Under the pieces are notes generated by a model. That model ran no database searches and had not been told where the DNA came from. It saw only the letters and a program-made list of their open reading frames with translations. Made by a program: the position numbers and the translations under genes. This document shows positions 55,937 through 64,000 of a stretch of 64,000 bases of DNA, in pieces. Source of the stretch: Erythrobacter sp. (GTDB lineage Bacteria; Pseudomonadota; Alphaproteobacteria; Sphingomonadales; Sphingomonadaceae); NCBI GenBank assembly GCA_024642565.1, contig JAHEAV010000003.1:1-64000 (forward strand), written 5' to 3'. The number at the start of each line of letters is the position of its first letter. The first letter of the stretch is position 1.

Positions 55937-56947
55937 TCAATCGGATAGCCACGAAAACGGCTCGAGCCCTTTGCTGCGCATCCAGTTGAAATTGTAAATC
56001 GTCGATAGATAACGAAAACCCGTATCGCACAGGATTGTCGCCACACGCGGATCTTCGCGCCCTTCTGCCACCAATTGGCGGCCAAGCTCCACGGCGCCCG
56101 CAACATTAATGCCCGAAGAAAGTCCGAGACACAGGCCTTCGTCTTTCAGCAATCGCTCGACCCAATGCAGTCCCGCTTCGTCGGCAATACGAAACTGCGT
56201 ATCGATTGGCGCCCCTTCGAGGTTTGCGGTGATCCGGCCTTGGCCGATGCCTTCCGCCACCGAGGTTCCTTCAGACTTTAATTCCCCGTGCGCGTAGTAA
56301 TTGTATAGCGCAGCACCATGCGGGTCAGTCAGCGCAATGCGGACATTCTCATCCTGCGCTTTCAGCCCCATGCCGACCCCGGCAATCGTGCCGCCGGTCC
56401 CAGCCGCACAGGTGAAACCGTCAATCCTACCTTCCAGTTGTTCCCACAATTCGGCTGCGGTGCCTTCGATATGAGCCTTGCGATTAGCCGTATTATCGAA
56501 CTGGTTGGCCCAAACCGCGCCTTCGGTTTCATCAGCAAGTCTGCGTGACGTATGCACAAAATGGCCCGGGTTTGAAAAAGGTGCCGCAGGTACGAGCACC
56601 AGTTCTGCGCCCAGCGCGCGCAGCGTGTCCATCTTTTCCCGGCTCTGCGTTTCAGGCATCACGATAATCGTGCGATACCCAAGAGCATTCGCAACCAGCG
56701 CCAGACCAATGCCGGTGTTTCCCGCCGTTCCTTCAACAATCGTACCGCCGGGTTTAAGGGCCCCGCGCATCTCTGCATCGCGAACGATATAAAGCGCCGC
56801 GCGGTCTTTGACCGAAGCGCCGGGATTGGCAAATTCACATTTGCCCCAAATTTCGCAGCCTGCGGCTTCGCTAGGACCTTGGAGCAGGACCAGCGGGGTA
56901 TTTCCGATAAGATCGAGACTGTCTGATCGCACAAGAGAATTCATCAT
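55937..56947 (-). CDS. cysK: Cysteine synthase (O-acetylserine sulfhydrylase family)
   Basis: 336 aa PLP enzyme. The PLP lysine is in NPGASVKDRAALYI; EGTAGNTGIGLALVANALGYRTIIVMPETQS binds the substrate loop; GTGGTIAGVGMGLK holds the phosphate. It would make cysteine from O-acetylserine and the sulfide produced by CysI. The somewhat longer C-terminus resembles the eukaryotic/alphaproteobacterial branch, and a related cystathionine synthase role cannot be wholly excluded. ATG 56947 chosen; weak ribosome site. Confidence 0.9.
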   Translation of the reverse strand: MMNSLVRSDSLDLIGNTPLVLLQGPSEAAGCEIWGKCEFANPGASVKDRAALYIVRDAEMRGALKPGGTIVEGTAGNTGIGLALVANALGYRTIIVMPETQSREKMDTLRALGAELVLVPAAPFSNPGHFVHTSRRLADETEGAVWANQFDNTANRKAHIEGTAAELWEQLEGRIDGFTCAAGTGGTIAGVGMGLKAQDENVRIALTDPHGAALYNYYAHGELKSEGTSVAEGIGQGRITANLEGAPIDTQFRIADEAGLHWVERLLKDEGLCLGLSSGINVAGAVELGRQLVAEGREDPRVATILCDTGFRYLSTIYNFNWMRSKGLEPFSWLSD

Positions 56948-57009
56948 AGCCCGCACGCTAGGCCGCGCCCTTCAAGCCTTCAATGCAAATCCGCTTTGCA
57001 GCCAAGAAA

Positions 57010-57327
57010 TCAATCTTCGGGGGCAATTGTAACCTTCAGCCCGTCCAGATCGCTGGTGAAGGGGATCTGGCACGACAGACGCGAAGTCTGGCCGCGGTGG
57101 TCTGAACTTTCCAACAGATCATCTTCGTCTTCGGAGATTTTCGGCAATTTGTCGAAAAAGGCGGGATCGACCTGCACATGGCAGGTTGCGCAAGAACAGC
57201 ACCCACCGCAAAGGGCCAGCAATTCATCGAAACCATTATCGCGGATCGCTTCCATCACGGTCAGACCGTCTGCGACATCAATAGTGGATTCTTCCCCGGC
57301 GCGGTTGACGACAATCAGCTTGGGCAT
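57010..57327 (-). CDS. 2Fe-2S ferredoxin, adrenodoxin type
   Basis: 105 aa. The cluster cysteines follow the CX5CX2C...C pattern in [11 protein letters not shown] with the fourth in LSCQIP; two additional cysteines inside the loop are unusual. The [23 protein letters not shown] lead-in and [19 protein letters not shown] helix are typical. It would carry electrons to P450s, oxygenases or possibly sulfite reductase. ATG at 57327 chosen by the conserved MPKLIVV start. Confidence 0.92.
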   Translation of the reverse strand: MPKLIVVNRAGEESTIDVADGLTVMEAIRDNGFDELLALCGGCCSCATCHVQVDPAFFDKLPKISEDEDDLLESSDHRGQTSRLSCQIPFTSDLDGLKVTIAPED

Positions 57328-57430
57328 GATGAGCAGTTCCCGTTCATTAAGTTGTGCAGTGGCCAATCAGACCTTCGGGCGCGGCGCTAAGACGTCATCG
57401 GCAGTTTGGCAAGACAGGAGAGTGCAAGCC

Positions 57431-58048
57431 ATGGGATTGACCGCAGAGCAAATCCGGCAGGGTATTGATGCAATAGCCGTGATCGAGCCAGCTTTCGGCA
57501 GGGCGTTGGACGCGGCCGGTTATCCAGAATCGCGTATTCGTCCGACCGGATACCAGACGCTTCTGCGCACGATTGTCGGGCAACAGGTCAGTGTCGCCGC
57601 TGCTGCATCCGTGTGGCGCAAGCTGGAGGCGGAACTGGGCGAGGAAATGCTGCCGCAGGAATTGCTGGACCGCGATTTCGATGCGCTGCGGGCTTGCGGC
57701 CTCTCCCGGCAAAAGCAGGGCTATGCAAGGTCGCTGTGCGAATTGGTGATCAGCAACGAGCTTTCGCTCGACAATCTTCCCTCCGATGATGAGGAAGCAA
57801 TTGCCGATTTGACCCGGATCAAGGGCATCGGGCGCTGGTCAGCGGAAATCTACCTTTTGTTTGCCGAAGGGCGGCCCGATATCTGGCCTGCTGGCGATCT
57901 GGCCGTGATGGCCGGGTTGCAGCGTATACTGGATTTGCCTGAGCGACCGGATGAAAAGCAGACCCGCGCAATTGCCGAAGCATGGCGCCCGCACCGTGGA
58001 GCAATCGCGATCTTCACCTGGCATTGCTACAACAATCCTGCGCTTTAG
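57431..58048 (+). CDS. DNA-3-methyladenine glycosylase, AlkA-like (HhH-GPD)
   Basis: 205 aa, short form without the N-terminal AlkA domain. GYQTLLRTIVGQQVSVAAAASVW, then the helix-hairpin-helix LTRIKGIGRWSAEIYLLFAEGRPDIWPAGDLAV with the catalytic Asp in PAGDLA. It removes alkylated purines in base excision repair. It is divergent from the ferredoxin gene (103 bp). A longer in-frame start was rejected because it lies inside the opposite-strand ferredoxin. Confidence 0.9.
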   Translation: MGLTAEQIRQGIDAIAVIEPAFGRALDAAGYPESRIRPTGYQTLLRTIVGQQVSVAAAASVWRKLEAELGEEMLPQELLDRDFDALRACGLSRQKQGYARSLCELVISNELSLDNLPSDDEEAIADLTRIKGIGRWSAEIYLLFAEGRPDIWPAGDLAVMAGLQRILDLPERPDEKQTRAIAEAWRPHRGAIAIFTWHCYNNPAL

Positions 58049-58252
58049 CCTGTTGGTGTTCGCGGTTGGCAGAAAATTCTCCCTTGGCCGCAGTTATCTG
58101 CTTTAGATACACAATGACGCCTCCTTGTGGGGACATTTCGATAACGCTTCACATGCCTTGCGCGCTTTTTGGGCACTGGCCCTCTCGCCGCGTTGGCCAT
58201 CACCTTCAACAGGTCAGCCCGCGCTGACCATCACTTCGGAACCGATACGCAT

Positions 58253-60214
58253 ATGTCCCAAGCCGCCGTTGCTGCACCCCTGATCCCGCGCGAAAACCTG
58301 TTCGGCAATCCCACCCGCGCCGCAGGTCAATTGAGCCCAGACGGCAAGTGGTTGAGCTGGCTGGCACCAAACAATGAAGTGCTCAATGTATGGCTGGCAC
58401 CAGCCAGCGACCCTTCCGCCGCAAAGGCCATGACCGCAGCAACTGACCGTCCGATCCGCCAGTATTTCTGGGCCCCGGATAGCCAGAGCCTGCTCTATAT
58501 TCAGGACAAAGGCGGTGACGAGAATTTCCTGCTCTACGGGGTGGACGTGAAGACCGGCAAGGAAACCACTCTGACCCCGTTCGAAAGAACGCGGGTCCAG
58601 TTGGTCGGCGGATCGCACAAGTACAAGGATCGCCTGCTGGTCGGCCTTAACAACCGTGATCCAGAACTCCATGATGTCCACCTGCTCGACCTGAATACGG
58701 GTAAGCTGGAGCTGGTACTCCAAAACGAAGGCTATGCCGGGTTCCTGGCCGACGACAATCTGGATCTGCGCATGGCGCTGCGGCCCAATGCAACGGGCGG
58801 GATGGATTATTTCGATATTGTGAACAATGTCGTCAGCGATATTCCGGCAAGCATTTCTGGATTGGAGGATTCGCTCACCACCAGCCCCGCCGGCTACACC
58901 AATGACGGCAAAACATTGTACTGGATCGACAGCCGCAGTCGCAACACAGCGGCGCTGATCGCAATCGACACCGCGACCGGGACAAGAACTGTTCTGGCGG
59001 AAAGCGACAAGGCCGATATCGGTGGCACGTTGCGCAACCCGGCGACCGGCGAAGTGGAAGCTTATTCGGTCAACTACTTACGCACGGAATGGACAGCGAT
59101 TGATCCGGCAATCAAGGCTTCTCTCGATTTCCTGGAAAGCAAACTGGAAGGGGATTTCGACGTCTCCAGTCGCACCGATGCGGACGATAAATGGATTGTT
59201 GCAAATGATCCGCTAGTGTCCCCGGCCAAGACGTATCTCTATGACCGCACCGCGGGCACGCTGACCGAACTTTATACCCCGCGCCCGGAATTGGAAGGCG
59301 CACCGCTTCAACCGATGCAGGCGCTTGAGCTTGTATCGCGCGATGGATTGACGTTGCCGGCGTATCTAACCCTGCCGCCGGGCAGTAATGCCGATATGGA
59401 CGGCATACCGGATGCTCCGGTGCCGATGGTGCTGTTGGTGCATGGCGGCCCTTGGGCACGCGATGTGTACGGCTTCAACCCCTATCATCAGTGGCTGGCC
59501 AACCGCGGCTATGCCGTGATGAGCGTCAACTTTCGCGGGTCAACCGGCTTTGGCAAAGACTTCATCAATGCCGCCAATCTGGAATGGGGCAAGAAGATGC
59601 ATGATGATCTGATCGACGCTGTCGACTGGGCCATCGGCAAAGGCATTGCCAGTGCGGAAAGGATCGCCATCATGGGCGGATCCTATGGCGGATACGCTAC
59701 GCTGGCGGGCCTCACCTTCACGCCGGAAAGGTTTGCCTGCGGGGTTGATATCGTCGGCCCGTCCAACCTCGAAACACTGCTCAAGACCATTCCGCCTTAC
59801 TGGAAACCCATCGTGTCCCAGTTCCACACCCGGATGGGCAACCCGGAAACGCCAGAAGGGCTGGCCATGTTGAAGGAACGTTCGCCGCTTCATAGCGCCA
59901 ACAAGATCGTACGCCCGCTGCTAATCGGCCAGGGGGCAAATGATCCCCGTGTGAATCAGGCGGAAAGCGACCAGATCGTGGCAGCCATGAAGGACAAGGG
60001 TATCCCGGTTACTTACGTGCTCTATCCGGATGAGGGCCACGGCTTTGCCAAACCGGCCAACAACATCGCCTTCAACGCACTTACCGAGAACTTCCTGTAC
60101 GCCTGTCTCGGTGGGCGCGCGGAACCGGTCGGTGATACGCTCAGCCAATCGACGGCCAAAATCATGGAAGGTGCTGTTTATGTGCATGGTTACGAAACCG
60201 TATCCGCCGAATAG
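58253..60214 (+). CDS. S9 family peptidase (prolyl oligopeptidase fold)
   Basis: 653 aa. N-terminal beta-propeller of ~370 residues (repeated strand patterns such as AAGQLSPDGKWLSWLAPNN, FWAPDSQSLLYIQDKGGDENFLLYGVD) and a C-terminal alpha/beta hydrolase. Catalytic triad: Ser477 in GGSYGGYATL, Asp564 in QGANDPRV, His596 in EGHGFAKP; oxyanion region VLLVHGGPWARD. A dipeptidyl/acylaminoacyl-type peptidase. No convincing signal peptide from this ATG; a TTG 28 codons earlier would add a weak hydrophobic leader. Confidence 0.9.
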   Translation: MSQAAVAAPLIPRENLFGNPTRAAGQLSPDGKWLSWLAPNNEVLNVWLAPASDPSAAKAMTAATDRPIRQYFWAPDSQSLLYIQDKGGDENFLLYGVDVKTGKETTLTPFERTRVQLVGGSHKYKDRLLVGLNNRDPELHDVHLLDLNTGKLELVLQNEGYAGFLADDNLDLRMALRPNATGGMDYFDIVNNVVSDIPASISGLEDSLTTSPAGYTNDGKTLYWIDSRSRNTAALIAIDTATGTRTVLAESDKADIGGTLRNPATGEVEAYSVNYLRTEWTAIDPAIKASLDFLESKLEGDFDVSSRTDADDKWIVANDPLVSPAKTYLYDRTAGTLTELYTPRPELEGAPLQPMQALELVSRDGLTLPAYLTLPPGSNADMDGIPDAPVPMVLLVHGGPWARDVYGFNPYHQWLANRGYAVMSVNFRGSTGFGKDFINAANLEWGKKMHDDLIDAVDWAIGKGIASAERIAIMGGSYGGYATLAGLTFTPERFACGVDIVGPSNLETLLKTIPPYWKPIVSQFHTRMGNPETPEGLAMLKERSPLHSANKIVRPLLIGQGANDPRVNQAESDQIVAAMKDKGIPVTYVLYPDEGHGFAKPANNIAFNALTENFLYACLGGRAEPVGDTLSQSTAKIMEGAVYVHGYETVSAE

Positions 60215-60288
60215 CTATCGTGCTTGCTGACAAACGGAACCGGTGGGCCTAGAGAACCCCTCAGTCTGTTGTTTGGGAGAGCGAGAAC

Positions 60289-61095
60289 GTGAGTAACAAG
60301 AAGGCAATCTTCATCACCGGTGGCGGGTCAGGCATCGGGCGGGCAGTCGCGTTATATTTCGCCAATCGCGGCTGGTTCGTCGGCCTTGGCGATGTCGATT
60401 CTGCCGGGATGAAGGAAACTTGCGCGTTAATCGGCAATGGCTTCACCTTCTCCCACAAGTTCGATGTTCGTGACCGTGAAGCGTGGGACGTTGCCCTGGC
60501 AGCTTTCTCCACTGCAGCCGGGGGCCGCATTGATGTGATGTTCAACAATGCCGGAATCCCGCTTGGTGGCGCTTTGATCGACAACACGGTCGAGGAAATT
60601 ACTCGCTGCCTGGACATCAACCTGAAGGGGGTCTTTTTTGGCGCGCAGGCGGCTTATCCCTATCTGCAGAAAACAGCGCCAGACAGCTGCCTGCTAAATA
60701 CTGCGAGCGCCGCAGGGATTGTCGGAACGGCAGGTGCATCCGTTTACAGTGCGACGAAATTTGGCGTGCGCGCCATGACCGAAGCACTGGACGGAGAATG
60801 GGCGGAAGAAGGGATCAAGGTTCGGTCCTTGATGCCCAGCTTCATCGATACCCCATTGCTGCAACATACGCCCAACCAGGGCAGCAACGAACCGATTCGG
60901 GACAGGGTACTTGAGGCGGGTCTGGAACTGACTCCGGTCATCGAAGTGGCGCAGGCAGCATGGGATGCTGTCCACGGAGAAAAACTCCACACCGTTGTTG
61001 GCAAGACCGCCAAACAGCTGGCTTTCGCCGCGCGGTGGATGCCGGGCCGGCTGCGCAAGCGGGTTCGACAGAATGTGGGCGCGTTAGGCCGTTAG
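60289..61095 (+). CDS. Short-chain dehydrogenase/reductase, GTG start
   Basis: 268 aa. [16 protein letters not shown] (TGxxxGxG), [11 protein letters not shown] (NNAG), catalytic Ser in TASAAG and Tyr/Lys in YSATKFGV. Asp near the second strand end (LGDVDSAG) suggests NAD preference. Substrate unknown; the basic C-terminus ([13 protein letters not shown]) hints at membrane association. GTG at 60289 follows GGGAGAG. It ends overlapping the convergent phhB gene by 4 bp. Confidence 0.9.
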   Translation: MSNKKAIFITGGGSGIGRAVALYFANRGWFVGLGDVDSAGMKETCALIGNGFTFSHKFDVRDREAWDVALAAFSTAAGGRIDVMFNNAGIPLGGALIDNTVEEITRCLDINLKGVFFGAQAAYPYLQKTAPDSCLLNTASAAGIVGTAGASVYSATKFGVRAMTEALDGEWAEEGIKVRSLMPSFIDTPLLQHTPNQGSNEPIRDRVLEAGLELTPVIEVAQAAWDAVHGEKLHTVVGKTAKQLAFAARWMPGRLRKRVRQNVGALGR

Positions 61096-61382
61096 AGCAA
61101 AGCTTCAATTGCCTTCGCAAGGTCGATATCGCGCTGCGACAATCCGCCTGCATCATGCGTAGTCAGTGCGATATCCACCCGGTTATAAACATTGGACCAT
61201 TCCGGGTGGTGGTCGGCCTTCTCTGCCAGCAATGCAACTTGCGTCATGAAGCCGAAAGCCCCTACGAAATCGGCAAACGTGAACGCCCGCTCGATCGCCA
61301 GACCTTCACGCGCCAGCGCCCAACCGGGCAAATCGGACAGCGCGGTGGCGCATTCTACTTCAGTCAATCGCGTGACAGACAT
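61092..61382 (-). CDS. phhB: 4a-hydroxytetrahydrobiopterin dehydratase
   Basis: 96 aa, the full PCD/DCoH length. [36 protein letters not shown] contains the catalytic HHPEW and downstream His motifs. It regenerates oxidised pterin, normally for phenylalanine hydroxylase. No phhA gene is in the window. The large open frame upstream overlaps ccmA on the other strand and is a shadow. Start ATG at 61382. Confidence 0.93.
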   Translation of the reverse strand: MSVTRLTEVECATALSDLPGWALAREGLAIERAFTFADFVGAFGFMTQVALLAEKADHHPEWSNVYNRVDIALTTHDAGGLSQRDIDLAKAIEALL

Positions 61383-61435
61383 GGCACTGTTCCCCAGCTT
61401 GTTCAAACCGGCGCTTTCCCCTATCCCGCGCGACC

Positions 61436-62026
61436 ATGCAAGCCTGCAACCTAACCGCGAGCGCACTCGCCTGCCGCCGCGGTGACCGTGTCCTGTTTCG
61501 GGGGTTGGAAATTTCTCTGACAGCCGGTTCTGCATGTCAGGTTGCCGGACCGAACGGGATCGGCAAGACCAGTCTACTTCGTATGATGGCCGGATTGCTG
61601 CGGCCATTGGCCGGATCAATTGACCGGACTGGCGCCATAGCCCTTCTCGATGAAAGGCCAGCGCTCGACCCGCAGCTGCCGCTGAGCCATGCACTGGGTT
61701 TCTGGGCCGGACTGGACGGGGTAAAATCCGGCATGCACGAAATTTGTACAGGCCGTGCCGGGCTGGATCACTTGCTCGACGTGCCAGTACGCTTTCTTTC
61801 CACAGGTCAGCGCAAGCGGGCAGCGCTGGCCCGAATGCTTGGCCAGCAGGCACCGATCTGGTTGCTGGATGAACCACTCAACGGTCTGGACCGCGACGGC
61901 ATAAATCTGGTCGAAACACTGGTGGCGGAACATTGCGAAGCTGGCGGAATCGCGCTGGTGGCATCGCACCAACCCGTTGCCCTCCCCAATGCGTCGACCA
62001 TCAAGCTGAGCGAGTTCACCGCATGA
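61436..62026 (+). CDS. ccmA: Heme exporter ATP-binding protein CcmA
   Basis: 196 aa, ABC ATPase. Walker [10 protein letters not shown] (38-46), signature [14 protein letters not shown], Walker [13 protein letters not shown] and switch His in ASHQP. Works with CcmB/C/D/E in cytochrome c maturation (Ccm system I), moving heme to CcmE in the periplasm. ATGA overlap with ccmB. The remaining ccm genes are not in the window. Confidence 0.94.
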   Translation: MQACNLTASALACRRGDRVLFRGLEISLTAGSACQVAGPNGIGKTSLLRMMAGLLRPLAGSIDRTGAIALLDERPALDPQLPLSHALGFWAGLDGVKSGMHEICTGRAGLDHLLDVPVRFLSTGQRKRAALARMLGQQAPIWLLDEPLNGLDRDGINLVETLVAEHCEAGGIALVASHQPVALPNASTIKLSEFTA

Positions 62027-62676
62027 TCGGCAAGCTGCTCATAAGGGATCTGGCCATCTTGCTGCCCGGAGGAAGGCGCGGCGGATCGTTGTTACCCTTG
62101 CTGTTTTTCCTGTCGGTGGCGATGCTCTATCCTTTCGCGGTCGGGCCGGATGCTCAGTTGCTAGGCCGGACTGGAGGCGGGGTAATCTGGGTTGCGGCAC
62201 TGCTCGCGGCGATCCTTCCGCTCGACCGCCTTGTCGCGCCTGATCTGGAACTGGGTGTATTCGACCAATTGGCATTGCGCGGTATTTCAGAAGAATTCGC
62301 AATCGCAGTAAAGATGGTGGCCCATTGGCTCAGCTTCGCTCCGCTGCTGTTGTTGGCGACTTTGCCGGCTGCCGCGCTGCTGGGGCTTGACGGGGCCACA
62401 TTGGAAATTGTGCTTCTGGGTTTGCTTGCAGGTACACCCGGCCTCGCTGCAATCGGAACGTCAATTGCAGCTCTAACCGCAACGTTGCGCGGCGGGGCAG
62501 CTCTGTCCGGCCTTATGCTGATCCCGCTAGCCGTCCCAATTCTGATTTTCGGCGCCGGCAGCCTGTCACGGCCGGACCTGTCCGGCATTGCGTTGACCGC
62601 GGCGATCAGCCTGCTGCTGGTTGCGATTGCACCTTTTGCTGGCGGGGCGGCGATCAGGGCTGCGCGCGAGGGATAG
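62023..62676 (+). CDS. ccmB: Heme exporter membrane protein CcmB
   Basis: 217 aa, six hydrophobic helices. RDLAILLPGGRRGGSLLPLLFFLSVAMLYPFAVGPD opens it; LDRLVAPDLELGVFDQLALRGISEEFAIAVKMVAHWLSFAPLL is the conserved cytoplasmic-loop signature of CcmB. It forms the channel part of the CcmAB transporter. The frame stays open upstream inside ccmA; ATG 62023 is the conserved start and overlaps the ccmA stop. Confidence 0.93.
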   Translation: MIGKLLIRDLAILLPGGRRGGSLLPLLFFLSVAMLYPFAVGPDAQLLGRTGGGVIWVAALLAAILPLDRLVAPDLELGVFDQLALRGISEEFAIAVKMVAHWLSFAPLLLLATLPAAALLGLDGATLEIVLLGLLAGTPGLAAIGTSIAALTATLRGGAALSGLMLIPLAVPILIFGAGSLSRPDLSGIALTAAISLLLVAIAPFAGGAAIRAAREG

Positions 62677-62717
62677 AGGGCAGAGCCATTGCATTCGCTG
62701 GCGGTGAGCCGGCGCGA

Positions 62718-63545
62718 TTACGAATAGGGCGGCTTATCCAAACCGCGTTGGCTCTTGGTGAAGATTTCCACACCCGTTTCGGTCACGCCAAGCGAATGTT
62801 CAAACTGGGCAGACAGGGATTTGTCGCGGCTTACCGCAGTCCAGCCGTCGCTCAAGACTTTTGCCCAGGGCTTCCCCGCATTGATCATCGGTTCAATCGT
62901 GAAGAACATACCCGGTTTCAATTCAGGCCCGGTGCCAGCCTTGGCCGCATGGATAACTTCGGGCGCATCATGGAATAGGCGCCCCAACCCATGCCCGCAG
63001 AATTCGCGCACCGTGGTGTAGCGATGCGCGCGCGCATGCGCTTCGATCACCGCACCGATATCGCCAAGCCGCGCGCCGGGTTTCACCTGCTCTATCCCCA
63101 GCATGAGGCATTCATGGGTCACGTCGACCAGTTTTCGTGCCTTCAGCGGCACATCGCCAACCAGATACATGCGGCTTGTGTCACCGTGCCAGCCGTCCAA
63201 CAACGGGGTTACATCGATATTGACAATATCGCCGTCCTTGAGAATTTTTTCCGAAGGAATCCCATGGCAAATCACATGGTTGATCGAGATACAGCAGCTA
63301 TGGGTATAGCCGCGATAACCCAACGTAGCCGGAACCGCTCCACCAGCCAGCGTCATTTCGCGTACTATGTCATCCAGCTCTGCGGTTGAAACGCCCGGCT
63401 TAACCAGCGGCGCCATCGCATCAAGGATATCGGCGGCCAGTCGCCCGGCGCGGCGCATCCCTTCGAAGGCATCGGGGCCGTGAAGCTTGATGGTGCCATC
63501 ACGCAGGACGGTGTCGGCACTGTCGATTACTTGATATTCGGTCAT
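62718..63545 (-). CDS. map: Methionine aminopeptidase, type I
   Basis: 275 aa. It removes initiator Met from new proteins. Metal ligands: NIDVTPLLDGWHGDTSRMYLVG (two Asp), HGLGRLFH, FTIEPMINAG (Glu), QFEHSLGVTETG (Glu); HSCCISINHVICHGIPS is the pocket loop. About 20 residues precede the usual start, possibly harmless. Start at 63545 chosen by MTEYQVIDS; the frame is open 19 codons further. Confidence 0.95.
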   Translation of the reverse strand: MTEYQVIDSADTVLRDGTIKLHGPDAFEGMRRAGRLAADILDAMAPLVKPGVSTAELDDIVREMTLAGGAVPATLGYRGYTHSCCISINHVICHGIPSEKILKDGDIVNIDVTPLLDGWHGDTSRMYLVGDVPLKARKLVDVTHECLMLGIEQVKPGARLGDIGAVIEAHARAHRYTTVREFCGHGLGRLFHDAPEVIHAAKAGTGPELKPGMFFTIEPMINAGKPWAKVLSDGWTAVSRDKSLSAQFEHSLGVTETGVEIFTKSQRGLDKPPYS

Positions 63546-63585
63546 GACCCACGATGTAGCGACCCCGCAGCGAAATTGCGAGCGG

Positions 63586-64000
63586 TTAGGGCATGGTTCC
63601 AAAGGGCCCCTGGTATTCCGGCTTCACGGCGCCCAAAATCTGCGCATCGACCGGCAGCGTGACCTCGTAACTGCCTTCGGCATAGGGGCCCGCGACATAG
63701 GGCCCGGCATAAAGATCGATCCGATCAAAAGTCTTTCCGTTTGAGGACGCGGGGATCACAGTCAGTTCGCTGACGCCGGGGCAAGTGTCAAAAATATCCG
63801 TCGAAGCCGGGTCAACGGGCATGCCGCGGCGAAATTCACGTTGCCGGTTAAGTTCAGCGCAGAACGGTTTGCCAAGGGCAGCGTCCAGCGATGCCGGTGA
63901 TAAGAACAGGTCAATCCCGGCCAAAGCTTGTGAATGCCGGGTATCCCACACCAGGGACGTTACCCCGTAATTACCGTGTGCGCCGCCCTGGTAGGTTGAA
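63586..64000 (-). CDS. DUF3298/RsiV-like exported domain protein, 5' end outside the window
   Basis: At least 138 residues are open to the right edge. The visible start GGAHGNYGVTSLVWDTRHSQALAGIDLF is the DUF3298 signature (GGAHxNYG...F/D), the family found in PdaC and RsiV periplasmic domains. The rest carries mixed beta strands ending LGAVKPEYQGPF. Probably exported, since the family is extracytoplasmic, but the N-terminus cannot be seen. Role unknown. Confidence 0.7.
   Translation of the reverse strand, partial: STYQGGAHGNYGVTSLVWDTRHSQALAGIDLFLSPASLDAALGKPFCAELNRQREFRRGMPVDPASTDIFDTCPGVSELTVIPASSNGKTFDRIDLYAGPYVAGPYAEGSYEVTLPVDAQILGAVKPEYQGPFGTMP

Noticed and set aside
61383-61877. Extended N-terminus of the pterin dehydratase
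   Set aside because: That stretch is the opposite strand of ccmA; the enzyme has full family length from the ATG at 61382.

Overview
The window is a 64 kb piece of an alphaproteobacterial chromosome, most likely from order Sphingomonadales and close to the Erythrobacteraceae. The assignment rests on several things visible in the sequence: a moderately GC-rich, gene-dense layout; a cobA-DUF2849-cysI-DUF934-cysH sulfur operon; HisZ; FtsZ with a very long acidic linker; an alphaproteobacterial-type LexA box (GTTC-N7-GTTC); and a serC-serA pair preceded by a structured leader. I saw no insertion sequence, integrase, CRISPR array, rRNA or phage gene. The content is mostly core genome.

Layout. 1-8.4 kb: a partial winged-helix regulator behind a promoter carrying a LexA-like box, an L,D-transpeptidase coupled to purA, an exported YciI-like protein, an exported hydrolase with a Cys-rich domain, and a DUF1800/DUF1501 exported pair. 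8.4-14.9 kb: serC-serA-hisZ (minus strand, with a REP-like double palindrome between serC and serA), a glycosyltransferase, and a PadR regulator with a small membrane protein. 15-19.3 kb: rarA coupled to a probable RNase H-fold gene, tRNA-Thr(UGU), queF and a proline-rich membrane protein. 19.3-26.5 kb: a sulfur block with a mercaptopyruvate-type sulfurtransferase, metC, an MscS channel, then siroheme synthesis, sulfite reductase and APS reductase. 26.5-35.5 kb: epimerase-proB-obgE, a DUF1003 protein, an odd tRNA-Ala(CGC), a lipoprotein, a Bax-inhibitor-1 protein, proC, YbjN and a TPR/SPOR protein.

35.6-54.4 kb holds a complete division and cell wall (dcw) cluster on the minus strand, in the order mraZ-rsmH-ftsL-ftsI-murE-murF-mraY-murD-ftsW-murG-murC-murB-ddl-ftsQ-ftsA-ftsZ. 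Almost every junction is an ATGA or TGATG overlap up to ftsA; ftsZ alone has its own 133-bp leader. 54.8-64 kb: a cysK-linked membrane gene set, a 2Fe-2S ferredoxin, an AlkA-like glycosylase, an S9 peptidase, an SDR, a pterin dehydratase, ccmA-ccmB, map and a partial DUF3298-like protein.

The most interesting signals are regulatory or RNA-level. They are the SOS-type promoter on the winged-helix gene, the Shine-Dalgarno-sequestering leader of TTG-initiated serC, a heat-shock-like promoter on the Bax-inhibitor-1 gene, paired palindromes at the PadR gene, and a tRNA-Ala(CGC) whose D-arm is damaged and self-complementary to its own acceptor strand. I did not find a clearly new multi-gene defence or biosynthetic system here.
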